From Halioglobus japonicus (GTDB taxonomy: Bacteria > Pseudomonadota > Gammaproteobacteria > Pseudomonadales > Halieaceae): a DNA stretch of 64,000 bases. Shown here in pieces: positions 19,628-29,118 of the stretch. The position numbers were made by a program, and so were the translations under genes. Each line of letters starts with the position of its first letter. Within the stretch, counting starts at the first letter, position 1. The stretch spans positions 744,001 through 808,000 of the forward strand of contig NZ_CP019450.1 of assembly GCF_001983995.1 (NCBI RefSeq), read 5' to 3'. The notes below the pieces were generated by a model. That model did no database searches, was not told the origin of the DNA, and saw only the letters and a list, made by a program, of their open reading frames with translations.

Positions 19628-19644
19628 TGCACCAATATGGTGCA
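19628..19644. promoter_or_regulatory. Perfect NtrC-binding palindrome
   Basis: TGCACC-AATAT-GGTGCA is a perfect 6-5-6 match to the NtrC consensus. It lies about 184 bp upstream of the predicted ntrBC start and just after the 3' end of the DUF4124 gene. Confidence 0.75.
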
Positions 19645-19688
19645 CTCTTTGATGGGGTATGTCCACTTCAGGGCGAAGGAGGCATCGA

Positions 19689-20216
19689 TCAGTTTATGGA
19701 TGGGCGCATGACATAGACACGCAAGGGCTCGGAGGTGGACAGCGTCTCGCCGTCGGGGCTGACCACGGTGACTTCCAGGTCGTGGGCGCCGCGGAATACA
19801 TTGGTGAGATCCCAGAAACCGGCAGCCTGTGGCTCGCCCTGTGGCTCGCCGTCCATGAGTAGTTGCATGGCCTGGCCTTTACTCAGTGCTGGGCTGACCG
19901 TGGCACTGACACTGAAATTCCCAGGCCCCATGGGTATCGTGGTTTCCTGTTCTGGTGCGGTGATTGTCGCCACGGGTACTGCCGATTCATCAGCTTTGGT
20001 ATCAGCGGCGGTAGCAGAGGTGCCGTAAGCCGGAATATCGGGTGGCGGGGCAGTGCTGTTGGTCTGCTGCAATTGCACCTGCTCGGTGTTGGAATCCGGC
20101 GGCGGGGTGTCGGTAAAGCTGACGTTGCCGTTCTCGTCGACGGTTTTATAGATTTGCGACCAGGCCTGGGCAGACGCCAGTGCCAGAATCGTGAGCGTAA
20201 GGGCGGATCTCTTCAT
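19689..20216 (-). CDS. Periplasmic DUF4124-domain protein
   Basis: The 175-residue product has a signal peptide (MKRSALTLTILALASAQAWS) followed by the DUF4124 motif IYKTVDENGNVSFTDTPPP, then a Pro/Thr/Ala-rich linker and an Ig-like beta-rich C-terminal part (VSATVSPALSKGQ, GAHDLEVTVV). Function is unknown; the family often sits beside glnA-ntrBC. The frame extends upstream to 20279, but MKRS at 20214-20216 is the first start giving a proper signal sequence and avoids the glnA terminator. Confidence 0.85.
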   Translation of the reverse strand: MKRSALTLTILALASAQAWSQIYKTVDENGNVSFTDTPPPDSNTEQVQLQQTNSTAPPPDIPAYGTSATAADTKADESAVPVATITAPEQETTIPMGPGNFSVSATVSPALSKGQAMQLLMDGEPQGEPQAAGFWDLTNVFRGAHDLEVTVVSPDGETLSTSEPLRVYVMRPSIN

Positions 20217-20263
20217 AGGGTTATCCCGCGGGTGATTGCGATCTATTAACCCTAGCAGAAAGG

Positions 20264-20294
20264 TAAAAAAAAGGCCCACGAAAGCGGGCCTTTT
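20264..20294 (-). terminator. Terminator of glnA
   Basis: On the minus strand AAAAGGCCCGC-TTTCG-TGGGCC is followed by eight T. It begins 18 bp after the glnA stop codon. Confidence 0.88.
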
Positions 20295-20311
20295 CAGTGC
20301 TTGGCGGGTAC

Positions 20312-21718
20312 TTACACGGAGTAGTACATCTCGAATTCCACCGGGTGGGTGGTCATGTCGAGCTTCTCGATCTCCTCACACTTGAGCGCGATGTAGCCGT
20401 CGATCATGTCGTCAGTGAACACGCCGCCGGCGGTCAGGAATTCACGGTCGGCATCCAGTGCTTCCAGAGCCTGGTTCAGGCTGGAGGCCACAGTGGGGAT
20501 GGCCAGTGCCTCTTCGGCAGGCAGGTCATACAAATCCTTGTCGGCGGCATCGCCGGGGTGAATCTTGTTCTGGATGCCGTCGATACCAGCCATCAACATG
20601 GCGGCAAACGCTAGGTAGGGGTTGCCAGTGGGGTCGGGGAAGCGCACTTCAATGCGCTTGCCGCGGGGACTGGGCTCGTAGGGAATCCGAATCGATGCAG
20701 AGCGGTTGCGGGCCGAGTAGGCCAGCATGACCGGAGCCTCAAAGCCCGGTACCAGGCGCTTGTAGGAGTTGGTTGAGGCGTTGGTGAAGGCGTTCAGCGC
20801 CCGGGCGTGTTTGATGATGCCGCCGATGTAGTACAGGGCGGTGTCTGACAAGCCCGCGTAGCCGTCACCTGCGAAGGTGTTCTCGCCGTTCTTGGCGATG
20901 GACTGGTGTACATGCATGCCGGAGCCGTTATCGCCTACCAGGGGCTTGGGCATGAACGTGGCGGTTTTGCCGTAGGCGTGGGCCACATTGTGCACGCAGT
21001 ACTTGAGGATCTGGGTGTCGTCGGCTTTGTTGACCAGGGTGTTGAAGCGAATGCCGATCTCACATTGGCCGGCAGTGCCCACCTCGTGGTGATGCACTTC
21101 GACTTCAAGGCCCATTTGCTCCATGGCGCCGCACATAGCTGCGCGGATGTCGTGCAGTGAGTCGACGGGCGGTACCGGGAAATAGCCGCCTTTCACACCG
21201 GGGCGATGGCCAATGTTGCCGTCGTCGTAGTGTTCGGCAGAAGACCAGGCGGCCTCTTCGGAAGAGATCGCGTAGTGGGCGCCGGACATATCGACCTTCC
21301 ACTTCACATCGTCAAATACGAAGAACTCGGGCTCATTGCCGAAGAACGCGGTGTCACCGATGCCGGTGGACTTGAGGAATTCCTCGGCGCGCTTGGCCAC
21401 GGAGCGGGGGTCGCGCTCATAGCCCTGCATGGTAGAGGGCTCAACGATGTCACAGCGGACAATCAGGGTCACGTCGTCGGTGAAAGGGTCGAGCACCGAC
21501 GCATCGTCGTCAGGCATCAGAATCATGTCGGACTCGTTAATGCCTTTCCAGCCGGAGATCGACGAGCCGTCGAACATTTTGCCGCCTTCGAAGAAATCTT
21601 CGTCGACTTCAGTGGCGGGGATGGTGACGTGCTGTTCTTTGCCGCGGGTATCAGTGAAGCGCAGGTCGATCCAGCGTACTTCGTTGTCTCGGATCAGGTT
21701 CAGAGTGTTCTCTGACAT
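20312..21718 (-). CDS. glnA: Glutamine synthetase, type I
   Basis: The 468-residue cytoplasmic enzyme forms glutamine from glutamate, ammonia and ATP; it is a dodecamer in the family. It has the GSI core: [37 protein letters not shown] and [13 protein letters not shown]. The adenylylation loop KDLYDLP near residue 398 marks the GSI-beta type controlled by GlnE. MSENT at 21716-21718 after GGAGGAAA is preferred to the upstream ATG at 21751. No NtrC box or good sigma-54 site was found in its own upstream region, unlike the type II gene. Confidence 0.97.
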   Translation of the reverse strand: MSENTLNLIRDNEVRWIDLRFTDTRGKEQHVTIPATEVDEDFFEGGKMFDGSSISGWKGINESDMILMPDDDASVLDPFTDDVTLIVRCDIVEPSTMQGYERDPRSVAKRAEEFLKSTGIGDTAFFGNEPEFFVFDDVKWKVDMSGAHYAISSEEAAWSSAEHYDDGNIGHRPGVKGGYFPVPPVDSLHDIRAAMCGAMEQMGLEVEVHHHEVGTAGQCEIGIRFNTLVNKADDTQILKYCVHNVAHAYGKTATFMPKPLVGDNGSGMHVHQSIAKNGENTFAGDGYAGLSDTALYYIGGIIKHARALNAFTNASTNSYKRLVPGFEAPVMLAYSARNRSASIRIPYEPSPRGKRIEVRFPDPTGNPYLAFAAMLMAGIDGIQNKIHPGDAADKDLYDLPAEEALAIPTVASSLNQALEALDADREFLTAGGVFTDDMIDGYIALKCEEIEKLDMTTHPVEFEMYYSV

Positions 21719-21947
21719 CGGTTTTCCTCCATGGGATTGTCGGCAAGCCATTGACGGCCGGCCTTAGAAGAGCTGCAGCGAGCGAATTTTGGCGGCAACT
21801 AATTGAAACTAAGAAGTTTTATGGCTTAGGGCATGATACTGCCCGCGAGCGGCACTATTGTGGACGGACGTGTTATCGCCTCTCTGGGATGCGATGTCAA
21901 GTTAGCGCTGTGGGTACGTCGGGGAGGAAATATCGGTAAGAGGGGTG

Positions 21948-21977
21948 AAAAAATAAGGCCCGGCGAGTGCCGGGCCC
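21948..21977 (-). terminator. Terminator of the type II glutamine synthetase gene
   Basis: On the minus strand GGCCCGGC-ACTC-GCCGGGCC is followed by TTATTTTTT. It begins about 20 bp after the gene's stop codon and separates it from glnA. Confidence 0.88.
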
Positions 21978-21996
21978 GATCGAAGGTGGCGTGCGA

Positions 21997-23012
21997 TTAA
22001 GCTTCCGCTTCCTTGCAGGTCTTAACGATGGCAGCGGCCACCTTGTAGGGATCCGCGTTAGACGCAGGACGACGGTCTTCCAGGCGACCTTTCCAGCCGT
22101 CTTCTACAGTACCCACAGGGATACGGATAGACGCGCCGCGGTCAGATACGCCGTAGCTGAACTCGTCGATAGACTGTGTCTCGTGCTTACCGGTCAGACG
22201 CTGGTGGTTGTCGGCACCGTAAACGCTGATGTGGCGCTCGATGTTCTTGCCGAACTCGTCACAGATCTTGTGGAAGACAGCTTCGTCACCGCTGTCGCGC
22301 ATTGCGGCGTTAGAGAAGTTGGCGTGCATGCCGGAACCGTTCCAGTCGGTGTCGCCCAGGGGCTTGGGATGCCACTCGATAGCGTAGCCGTATTTTTCGG
22401 CGGTGCGCTCGAGCAGGTAGCGGCCCAGCCAGATTTCGTCGCCGGCACGCTTGGCGCCCTTGGCGAAGATCTGGAATTCCCACTGACCAGCGGCTACTTC
22501 AGCGTTGATGCCTTCAACGTTCAGGCCGGCTTCCAGGCACAGGTCCAGGTGCTCTTCGATGATGGCGCGACCAAAAGCGTTTTTGCCTCCCACGGAGCAG
22601 TAGTAGGGGCCCTGAGGGTCAGGGAAACCGCCGGCGGGGAAGCCGGGGGGCGGTTGGTTTCGGTGTCCCACAGGAAGTATTCCTGCTCGAAGCCGAACCA
22701 GTACTCGTCGTCGTCATCTGCTTCATCAATGGTGGCGCGGCCGTTGGATACGTGGGCAGAGCCATCAGCGTTCAGTACTTCGGTCATAACCAGGAAGGAG
22801 TTGTTGCGATCCGGATCGGGGATGATGGCAACCGGCTTCAGCAGGCAATCGGAGTCGCTGCCGTCGGCCTGTTCAGTGGAGCTGCCATCGAAAGACCACA
22901 TGGGGCATTCTTCCAGGGTGCCTCCAAAGTTTTCGCGAACCATGGTCTTGCTGCGCAGGCTCTGAGTGGGGGTGTAGCCATCGAGCCAAATGTATTCCAA
23001 CTTACTTTTCAT
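21997..23012 (-). CDS. glnII: Glutamine synthetase, type II (GlnII), frameshifted in this sequence
   Basis: This is an eukaryotic-type GS: LEYIWLDGYTPTQSLRSKT, MWSFDGSSTEQADG, FGFEQEYFLWD, GLNVEGINAEVAAGQWEFQI and DWNGSGMHANFS are all GSII features. GSII is not adenylylated. Two frames carry the halves. One base is missing in the G run at 22645-22650 (plus strand), within the segment encoding NRPPPGFP. Restored, the protein has 338 residues, the usual GSII size. It starts at MKSK (23010-23012). Upstream lie a sigma-54-like promoter and two NtrC boxes 31 bp apart, so it should be induced on nitrogen limitation. Confidence 0.9.
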
Positions 23013-23090
23013 CTTGCGTATCTCTTGTACTAAGGATTGATCTTTGAAGAGCGCCTTAGCGGCTGCTCGACTCTCGCAGCCCCTGAGAAA

Positions 23091-23106
23091 GCAAATTCCA
23101 TTCCAA
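23091..23106 (-). promoter_or_regulatory. Sigma-54-type promoter of glnII
   Basis: The minus strand reads TTGGAAT-GGAAT-TTGC(T), with invariant GG and GC 10 nt apart and a full -12 element; the -24 element matches only TTGG. The predicted start near 23080 leaves a leader of about 68 nt. Confidence 0.6.
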
Positions 23107-23211
23107 CTTTTGTCCGCCTGCACCAATCGGAAGAAATGCCCCTAAAAAGAGCGGCTTACGATGGGTGTTGCTTCTTTGTGGGGAAGAGGCAGGGCAGTTC
23201 TATGACATATT

Positions 23212-23228
23212 CGCACCATTTAAATGCA
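23212..23228. promoter_or_regulatory. NtrC-type site A upstream of glnII
   Basis: CGCACC-ATTTA-AATGCA matches the NtrC palindrome with three deviations. It is centred about 140 bp upstream of the predicted start, close to the enhancer distance known for glnA of enterobacteria. Confidence 0.6.
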
Positions 23229-23242
23229 TTGAGGACCGCTAT

Positions 23243-23259
23243 TGCACCATTTTAGTGCA
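23243..23259. promoter_or_regulatory. NtrC-type site B upstream of glnII
   Basis: TGCACC-ATTTT-AGTGCA matches the NtrC consensus at 11 of 12 arm positions. Its centre is 31 bp (three helical turns) from site A, the spacing expected for cooperative enhancer binding. It ends one base before the phosphatase stop codon. Confidence 0.72.
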
Positions 23260-24063
23260 TTAGTCTGATTCAGAGGCTTGCGCGTCAATGACAATCACCG
23301 TGATATTGTCGGGCCCGCCGCCTGCCAGGGCCAGGTCGACAAGGGAGATACAGGCCGCCTCCGGCGACCCTTGGCCCAGCTGACCGCCCAGTTGTTCGGC
23401 ATCGATGGGGTTGTACAGACCGTCGCTACATAGCAAATAGCGATCCCCTGGTTCGACCGCGGTGAAGAGCATATCCAGTGACAGCGTTTTGTGGGCGCCA
23501 ACGGTGCGGGTCAGCACGTGGGCAGACTTGTCGGTGGCCAGTTCTTCCTCGGTGAGTTCGCCGCGGCTGAATTTTTCCTGGGCCAGGCTGTGATCGCACG
23601 TCAATTGTTCAAGTTCGTTATTGCGCAGGCGATAGGCTCTGCTGTCACCTGCCCACAGGAAAAAGCAGTGATTGCCATGAGCGAGCATTGCCGCCACCGT
23701 GGTACCGGGGCGGTGCTGGCGGAAGGCGGTGCGGCACTTTTCGTGGGCAGATTGCAGCCGTGTTTCCAAATCCTGGAGATTGGCAAGTGCGGCGTGCTGG
23801 TGTGGGAAAGCACGTAGTTCTGCGACTACCTTGCTGCTGGCATAGTCGCCGCGGCTCTGCCCGCCGATGCCGTCGGCTACGACCCACAGGCGCTGCTCCG
23901 GCGAATCGAGAAAGGCGTCCTCGTTCACCGGGCGGACGCGGCCAATATCCGTGTGGCTGGCACTCTCCCAGCGCAGAGAGGCTGCGGCTGCTCCCCCGGC
24001 TCTGGCTTTGGCTTCCTCGAGGTCGGCGAGTTGGGCGATGTCTTGTAATTGGGTATCGGTCAC
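23260..24063 (-). CDS. PP2C-type serine/threonine protein phosphatase
   Basis: The product (about 267 residues) is a metal-dependent phosphatase: HTDIGRVRPVNEDAFL, VVADGIGGQSRGDYAS with metal-binding Asp, AGDSRAYRLRNNELEQLT, LCSDGLYNPI, and GGGPDNITVIVI. The open frame runs upstream to 24276, but the first 60 or so residues there are only a shadow of the kinase gene. I chose the GTG at 24061-24063; a TTG at 24079-24081 is nearly as good. It is cytoplasmic. It follows the kinase gene directly, so it probably reverses that kinase's phosphorylations. Confidence 0.9.
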   Translation of the reverse strand: MTDTQLQDIAQLADLEEAKARAGGAAAASLRWESASHTDIGRVRPVNEDAFLDSPEQRLWVVADGIGGQSRGDYASSKVVAELRAFPHQHAALANLQDLETRLQSAHEKCRTAFRQHRPGTTVAAMLAHGNHCFFLWAGDSRAYRLRNNELEQLTCDHSLAQEKFSRGELTEEELATDKSAHVLTRTVGAHKTLSLDMLFTAVEPGDRYLLCSDGLYNPIDAEQLGGQLGQGSPEAACISLVDLALAGGGPDNITVIVIDAQASESD

Positions 24064-24085
24064 GTCAGAGGCAATCCGCAAGCGT

Positions 24086-25033
24086 TCAATCCTTGAGCCA
24101 ATCGTCGCGCAGCACCCTGACCATTCGGTCGGCGGATTCGGGGCGATCATTGGGGTCTTTTTGCAGGCATTGCATGGCCAGCTCGGCGAGCACGTCGGGG
24201 ATGGGGTGCTTACAGACACTGCGCGGGTCGGGGGGAATATCGTCGCGAATCTGGTCCAGGAGCTTGTGGACGACATCGCCCTGAAAAGGCGTTGTGCCCG
24301 TCAAGGTTTCGTACAGCAGGGCGCCAAGACTGTATACGTCGGAGCTGAAGCCAATGCCCGGGTCGCGCGCAATTTGTTCCGGTGACATATACATCACGGT
24401 ACCCTGGAGTTTGCCTTCGCCGGTCATGCCGGGGTCGCCTTCAGCCTCCTCGTTATCCTCGTCATCGGCCCGGAGCGCGCCCTGGTGCCAGACCTTGGCC
24501 AGCCCCCAGTCGAGCAATAGCACTTCGCCGTAGGGCCCGATAAGAATATTGTCGGGCTTGATATCGCGGTGCAGAACGCCCATGGAATGGGCGTAACCCA
24601 GTGCCTGTGCTACCTGAACAAGTACATCCATCAGCTGAGTGAGGTCGTAGCGTTCGCGGTACTCCAGTACCTCGCGCAGGGTATACCCGTGAACGAGCTT
24701 CATGGTGAAGTAGAGGTTGCCCCGGTTGTCTCGACCCAGTTCGTAAGTCGGCATCGTATTGGGGTGCTGCAGGGCGGCGGATATTCGCGCCTCACGCAAT
24801 AGACGTTTATTCTCGATGGGATCGTCGATGAACTCCGGCCGCAGGGTCTTGTAGCAGACGGTGCGCCGCAGGTGCAGGTCGCGACAGGACTTGATCAGCG
24901 ACTTACCGCCCTTGGCAATAGTCGAGAAATAGGCGTAGCGGGTCTTGGGGTTGAGTGTGGTCGGCAGAGGGGCATCCATCTCCTCCGCATAAAGCGCGTG
25001 CTCAGCATTCCTCTGCTGCTGAAATTCAGGCAT
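24086..25033 (-). CDS. Hanks-type serine/threonine protein kinase
   Basis: The 315-residue soluble kinase has its ATP lysine at Lys62 (CYKTLRPE), a catalytic loop HRDIKPDN (155-162) and a DWG in place of DFG (175-177). The APE-like motif MSPEQ lies near 216-220 and the FSSDVYSLGALLYE helix follows. The glycine loop is degenerate (IAKGGKSLIKSC). An acidic insert (about 189-200) sits in the activation segment. It has no membrane helix or sensor domain. The next gene is a PP2C phosphatase, a stk-stp pair; the pair lies immediately upstream of the NtrC-controlled glnII. Targets are unknown. Confidence 0.92.
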   Translation of the reverse strand: MPEFQQQRNAEHALYAEEMDAPLPTTLNPKTRYAYFSTIAKGGKSLIKSCRDLHLRRTVCYKTLRPEFIDDPIENKRLLREARISAALQHPNTMPTYELGRDNRGNLYFTMKLVHGYTLREVLEYRERYDLTQLMDVLVQVAQALGYAHSMGVLHRDIKPDNILIGPYGEVLLLDWGLAKVWHQGALRADDEDNEEAEGDPGMTGEGKLQGTVMYMSPEQIARDPGIGFSSDVYSLGALLYETLTGTTPFQGDVVHKLLDQIRDDIPPDPRSVCKHPIPDVLAELAMQCLQKDPNDRPESADRMVRVLRDDWLKD

Positions 25034-25282
25034 TAGTCACTCCGTGTAACAGCGTGTTTTACTCTGGCCGGTTCATGGCTTTGGCAGTATACCCATATCC
25101 CGGCGGATCAAGCATCGCGATCACGAGGAATTTAGCCCGGTTCCGACTGTGCAAAAAATCGGCAATTGTTGGCGTTTACACTCGCTGCAGCGGGTACCCT
25201 TTGGCGCTATAATCGGCGCCCATTTTGCCCGCCCCATAGGGGTTGGCCCGACCCAGCAGCGCCGTATGGCCATACCGATCCC

Positions 25283-26731
25283 ATGAAATTCGTCGTCAAA
25301 TTCTTCTCTGAAATTACGATCAAGAGCAGGCCCGTGCGCAAGCGCCTGGTGGCCAAGCTTCATTACAATCTGAATGCGGTCGTGCGCGAATATGATCCGG
25401 ATGTAGTTATCAAGCACGGCTGGGACAAGCTGCAGGTTCACACCGAGCTACAGGACCCCCAGCAGATTGCGGCAATGGTGGGTGCCATGCGCAATGTAGC
25501 AGGCATCTCCTACATTCTCGAAGTGGCTGAATTCCCCTTGCCGGAGCTCGATAACATCGTCGACTACGTGCTGCCCATTTATGCAGACCGGCTGAAAGGC
25601 AAAAACTTTGCCGTGCGCTGCAAACGCAATGGCGACCACCCCTTCAAATCCGTGGAGGTAGAGCGCAAGGTCGGTGGGGCGCTTTTGGCCCGCACCGAGG
25701 CCGCGGGGGTGAAGCTCAAACAGCCTGAGGTGCCGGTTGAGCTTGAGATCAGCCGCAAGACCTTATTTGTGATTAAAGAGCGGCATCGTGGGCTTGGCGG
25801 CTTCCCGGTGGGCAGTACCGACCCGGTGATCTCACTGATTTCCGGTGGCTTTGACTCCCCCGTGGCGACCTACCTGACCATGAAGCGCGGCATGCGCAGT
25901 CATTTCCTGTTCTTTAACCTGGGTGGGCGCGATCACGAGATCGGCGTGAAGGAAGTGGCCCTGTACCTGTGGCAGAAGTTCGGGTGCAACCAGCGCGTGT
26001 TGTTCATCAGTGTGCCCTTTGAAGAGGTGGTTGCAGAACTGTTGACCCGTGTCGAAGACAGCCAGATGGGCGTGATTCTCAAGCGCATGATGCTGCGTGT
26101 GGCTAACCAGATTGCCGAAGAGCTGGAAATTGATGCGCTGGTGACAGGTGAGGCTGTGGCACAGGTGAGCAGCCAGACCCTGCGCAACTTGTCGGTGATC
26201 GACGAGGTGAGTGAGCGCCTGGTCCTGCGACCGCTGGTGGCTACGGACAAGGGAGATATTGTGCGCACGGCGAATGACATTGGCACCGGCGAGTTCGCTG
26301 CCAGTATGCCGGAGTACTGTGGCGTTATTTCGGTGAATCCGACCACGCGTGCACGCCTGGAGCGGGTTCGCGCGGAAGAGGAGTGCTTCGACATGTCGAT
26401 TCTCGAGCGGGCGGTGACGAACGCCAGCCGCACGCGCATCGATCGGCTCGCCGAGGAAGAACTGGAGCGCACCGAGGTTGAGGTGTTGTCCGTACCGTTG
26501 GCTGAAAGCGTCATCATCGATATTCGCCACCCGGACGAGGAAGAGCTCGCGCCGCTGGCTGTCCATGTACCGGTGGAGAAGATCCCGTTTTACGAGCTGC
26601 ACAGCAAGGGCGATAGCCTTCATCCGGACAAGACCTACATGCTGTACTGTGGCAAGGGCGTCATGAGTCGCCTGCATGCCAGCCATCTGGTGGAATCAGG
26701 GTGTTTGAACGTCAAGGTTTACGCCCCGTAA
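25283..26731 (+). CDS. thiI: tRNA 4-thiouridine synthetase / sulphurtransferase ThiI
   Basis: The 482-residue enzyme makes s4U8 in tRNA and supplies sulphur for thiamine thiazole. It has an NFLD-THUMP RNA-binding region (1-165), the PP-loop ATP site ISGGFDSPVA, and a C-terminal rhodanese domain with the persulphide Cys in TYMLYCGKGVMS. MKFVVKFFSEITIKS at 25283 is the family-like start; the frame extends 39 codons upstream without support. It is divergent from the kinase gene. Confidence 0.96.
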   Translation: MKFVVKFFSEITIKSRPVRKRLVAKLHYNLNAVVREYDPDVVIKHGWDKLQVHTELQDPQQIAAMVGAMRNVAGISYILEVAEFPLPELDNIVDYVLPIYADRLKGKNFAVRCKRNGDHPFKSVEVERKVGGALLARTEAAGVKLKQPEVPVELEISRKTLFVIKERHRGLGGFPVGSTDPVISLISGGFDSPVATYLTMKRGMRSHFLFFNLGGRDHEIGVKEVALYLWQKFGCNQRVLFISVPFEEVVAELLTRVEDSQMGVILKRMMLRVANQIAEELEIDALVTGEAVAQVSSQTLRNLSVIDEVSERLVLRPLVATDKGDIVRTANDIGTGEFAASMPEYCGVISVNPTTRARLERVRAEEECFDMSILERAVTNASRTRIDRLAEEELERTEVEVLSVPLAESVIIDIRHPDEEELAPLAVHVPVEKIPFYELHSKGDSLHPDKTYMLYCGKGVMSRLHASHLVESGCLNVKVYAP

Positions 26732-26863
26732 AACTACCAGCATTTATTGGCGGCGCTGGTGTATAATCCGCCGCCGATTTCCTAGCTGATTCCCCCTCTG
26801 CAGGGCCAAGCGACACAAACACGTGCGCTGCGGTCGCTGAAGTGCGGGCTAAAGGTGAGACCC

Positions 26864-28675
26864 TTGAGAGATAAACTACGTAATATCGCGATCATTGCCC
26901 ACGTTGACCACGGTAAAACCACCCTGGTGGATTGCCTATTGCAGCAATCAGGCACCCTGGACCGCCGCAATGAAGGCGCTGAGCGCATCATGGACTCCAA
27001 TGACCAGGAGAAAGAGCGCGGTATTACCATTCTGGCCAAAAATACGGCCATTGAGTGGAACGACTACCACATCAATATTGTGGACACTCCCGGGCACGCC
27101 GACTTTGGCGGCGAAGTTGAGCGGGTGCTGTCTATGGTGGACTCCGTTTTGCTGCTCGTGGACGCCGTTGATGGCCCCATGCCGCAGACCCGCTTTGTGA
27201 CATCCAAAGCATTTGAGCAGGGCCTGAATCCGATTGTGGTCGTCAACAAGGTTGACCGCCCCGGCGCGCGCCCCGACTGGGTGATCGATCAGGTGTTCGA
27301 CCTGTTTGACCGCCTCGGTGCCACCGAAGAGCAGCTCGACTTCCCAGTGATCTATGCCTCTGCCATCGAAGGTATTGCGGGCCTGGATCACGAGGACATG
27401 TCGGCTGATATGCAGCCTCTGTTCGAGACCATTGTTGAAAAGGTACCTTCACCGGAAGTCGATACCGAGGGCCCCCTGCAGATGCAGATCAGTGCCCTGG
27501 ACTACTCCAGCTACGTCGGCGTTATCGGCGTGGGCCGCATTACCCGCGGCAAGCTGACCCCCAACACCCAGGTGGTAATCGCCGGTGCTGACGGTGAGTA
27601 TCGCAAGGGCAAGGTGCTGCAGGTGATGGGTTACCTGGGCCTGGAGCGGGTCGATGTCGACAGCGCTGAAGCGGGCGATATCGTCTGTATTACCGGTATC
27701 GATGGCCTCAATATCTCTGACACCCTGTGTGATCAGGACGCGGTTGAGGCTCTGCCTGCGCTGACCGTGGATGAGCCCACTGTGAGCATGACCTTCCAGG
27801 TGAACGATTCACCTTTCGCCGGAAAGGAAGGCAAGTACGTCACTTCGCGCAACATCAAGGAGCGCCTTGATCGCGAGTTGATTCACAACGTTGCCCTGCG
27901 TGTCGAGCAGGGTGACAGCCCCGATAAGTTCAAGGTATCCGGCCGCGGCGAACTGCACCTGTCGGTACTGATTGAATCCATGCGCCGCGAAGGCTTTGAG
28001 ATGGGCGTATCCCGCCCTGAAGTGATTCAGAAAGAAATCGACGGCGAGTTGCAGGAGCCCTACGAGCAGTTGGTCATCGACTGTGAAGAGGAGCACCAGG
28101 GCTCACTGATGGAAGAGCTGGGCCTGCGCCGCGCGGAGCTCGAAAACATGGTTCCGGACGGCAAGGGTCGAGTGCGGCTGGAATTTATAATCCCGGCGCG
28201 CGGCCTGATTGGCTTCCGCTCCCAGTTCCTGACTATGACCTCCGGCAGCGGCATCATGACCCACGTGTTCGATCACTATGGGCCGGTGAAGAATGCCGAG
28301 ATCATCCACCGCACCAATGGTGTTCTCGTGTCCATGGTGAAGGGTAAGACCCTGGCCTATGGCCTGTTCAACCTGCAGGACCGCGGTCGCCTGTTCATCG
28401 ATCCCAATATCGAGGTATATGAAGGCCAGATTGTTGGCTTGCACAGCCGCAGCAATGACCTGGTGGTTAACCCCACCAAGGCCAAGCAGCTGACCAACGT
28501 GCGCGCATCCGGTTCTGACGAAGCCCTTACCCTTACCCCGCCTGTTAAGCACACTCTGGAGCAGGCGCTGGAATTCATCGAAGACGATGAGCTGGTGGAA
28601 GTGACGCCTGAGAGTATTCGCCTGCGCAAGAAGCTGTTGCAGGAGCACGAGCGCAAGCGCGCCTCTCGCGGCTGA
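26864..28675 (+). CDS. typA: Ribosome-associated GTPase TypA/BipA (TTG start)
   Basis: The 603-residue translational GTPase of the EF-G family aids ribosome assembly and stress responses. It has G1 [13 protein letters not shown]2 RGITI, G3 DTPGHADFG and G4 NKVDRPGA, then EF-G-like domains and the BipA-specific C-terminal domain. Two starts are in frame: GTG at 26855 and TTG at 26864. I choose TTG because AAGGTGA lies 5 nt before it and the product then starts like other TypA proteins ([16 protein letters not shown]). Confidence 0.95.
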   Translation: MRDKLRNIAIIAHVDHGKTTLVDCLLQQSGTLDRRNEGAERIMDSNDQEKERGITILAKNTAIEWNDYHINIVDTPGHADFGGEVERVLSMVDSVLLLVDAVDGPMPQTRFVTSKAFEQGLNPIVVVNKVDRPGARPDWVIDQVFDLFDRLGATEEQLDFPVIYASAIEGIAGLDHEDMSADMQPLFETIVEKVPSPEVDTEGPLQMQISALDYSSYVGVIGVGRITRGKLTPNTQVVIAGADGEYRKGKVLQVMGYLGLERVDVDSAEAGDIVCITGIDGLNISDTLCDQDAVEALPALTVDEPTVSMTFQVNDSPFAGKEGKYVTSRNIKERLDRELIHNVALRVEQGDSPDKFKVSGRGELHLSVLIESMRREGFEMGVSRPEVIQKEIDGELQEPYEQLVIDCEEEHQGSLMEELGLRRAELENMVPDGKGRVRLEFIIPARGLIGFRSQFLTMTSGSGIMTHVFDHYGPVKNAEIIHRTNGVLVSMVKGKTLAYGLFNLQDRGRLFIDPNIEVYEGQIVGLHSRSNDLVVNPTKAKQLTNVRASGSDEALTLTPPVKHTLEQALEFIEDDELVEVTPESIRLRKKLLQEHERKRASRG

Positions 28676-28680
28676 TCCGC

Positions 28681-29118
28681 TTGAAAGCCCTGCTACAGCG
28701 TGTGTCCACGGCCAAGGTCGAGGTCGGCGGTGAGACAGTAGGCGAAATCGGGGCCGGGCTACTGGTGTTGCTCGGCCTCGACAAAGGCGACGACGAGGCC
28801 AAGGCCCAGCGTCTGCTGGATAAGCTGCTCGGCTATCGGGTGTTTGCAGACGATGAAGGCCGCATGAACCGCTCGGTGGCAGATACCGGTGGAGGGATAT
28901 TACTCGTCTCCCAGTTCACACTCTCCGCCGATACACGCAAGGGTACCCGCCCGAGCTTTTCCTCGGCCATGCCGCCGGCAGAGGCTGAAGGCCTCTATAA
29001 CCTGACGCTGCAGATGCTGCGGGACAAGCATGCCGACGTGGCGGCCGGTTCCTTTGGGGCCGATATGCAGGTGAGCCTTACCAACGACGGACCGGTCACG
29101 TTCCTGCTGGAGCTTTGA
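28681..29118 (+). CDS. dtd: D-aminoacyl-tRNA deacylase Dtd (TTG start)
   Basis: The 145-residue enzyme hydrolyses D-aminoacyl-tRNA. It has the two Dtd signatures: LLVSQFTLSADTRKGTRPSF and the C-terminal Gly-cisPro motif in NDGPVTFLLEL. It starts at a TTG 5 bp after the typA stop, in line with the family N-terminus (MKALLQRVSTAKVEV). It is coupled with typA and convergent with the GNAT gene, overlapping its 3' end by 23 bp. Confidence 0.94.
   Translation: MKALLQRVSTAKVEVGGETVGEIGAGLLVLLGLDKGDDEAKAQRLLDKLLGYRVFADDEGRMNRSVADTGGGILLVSQFTLSADTRKGTRPSFSSAMPPAEAEGLYNLTLQMLRDKHADVAAGSFGADMQVSLTNDGPVTFLLEL

Noticed and set aside
21719..21947. Sigma-54 promoter for glnA
   Set aside because: The only GG-N10-GC spacing candidate (near 21831-21845) lacks the flanking -24/-12 bases, and no NtrC palindrome is nearby.
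25034..25282. TPP riboswitch upstream of thiI
   Set aside because: No conserved thi-box core was seen. A TATAAT at 25208-25213 without a good -35 is all that stands out.
26732..26863. Strong sigma-70 promoter before typA
   Set aside because: TATAAT occurs at 26762-26767, but I see no -35 box at 16-18 bp, so I did not list it as a feature.
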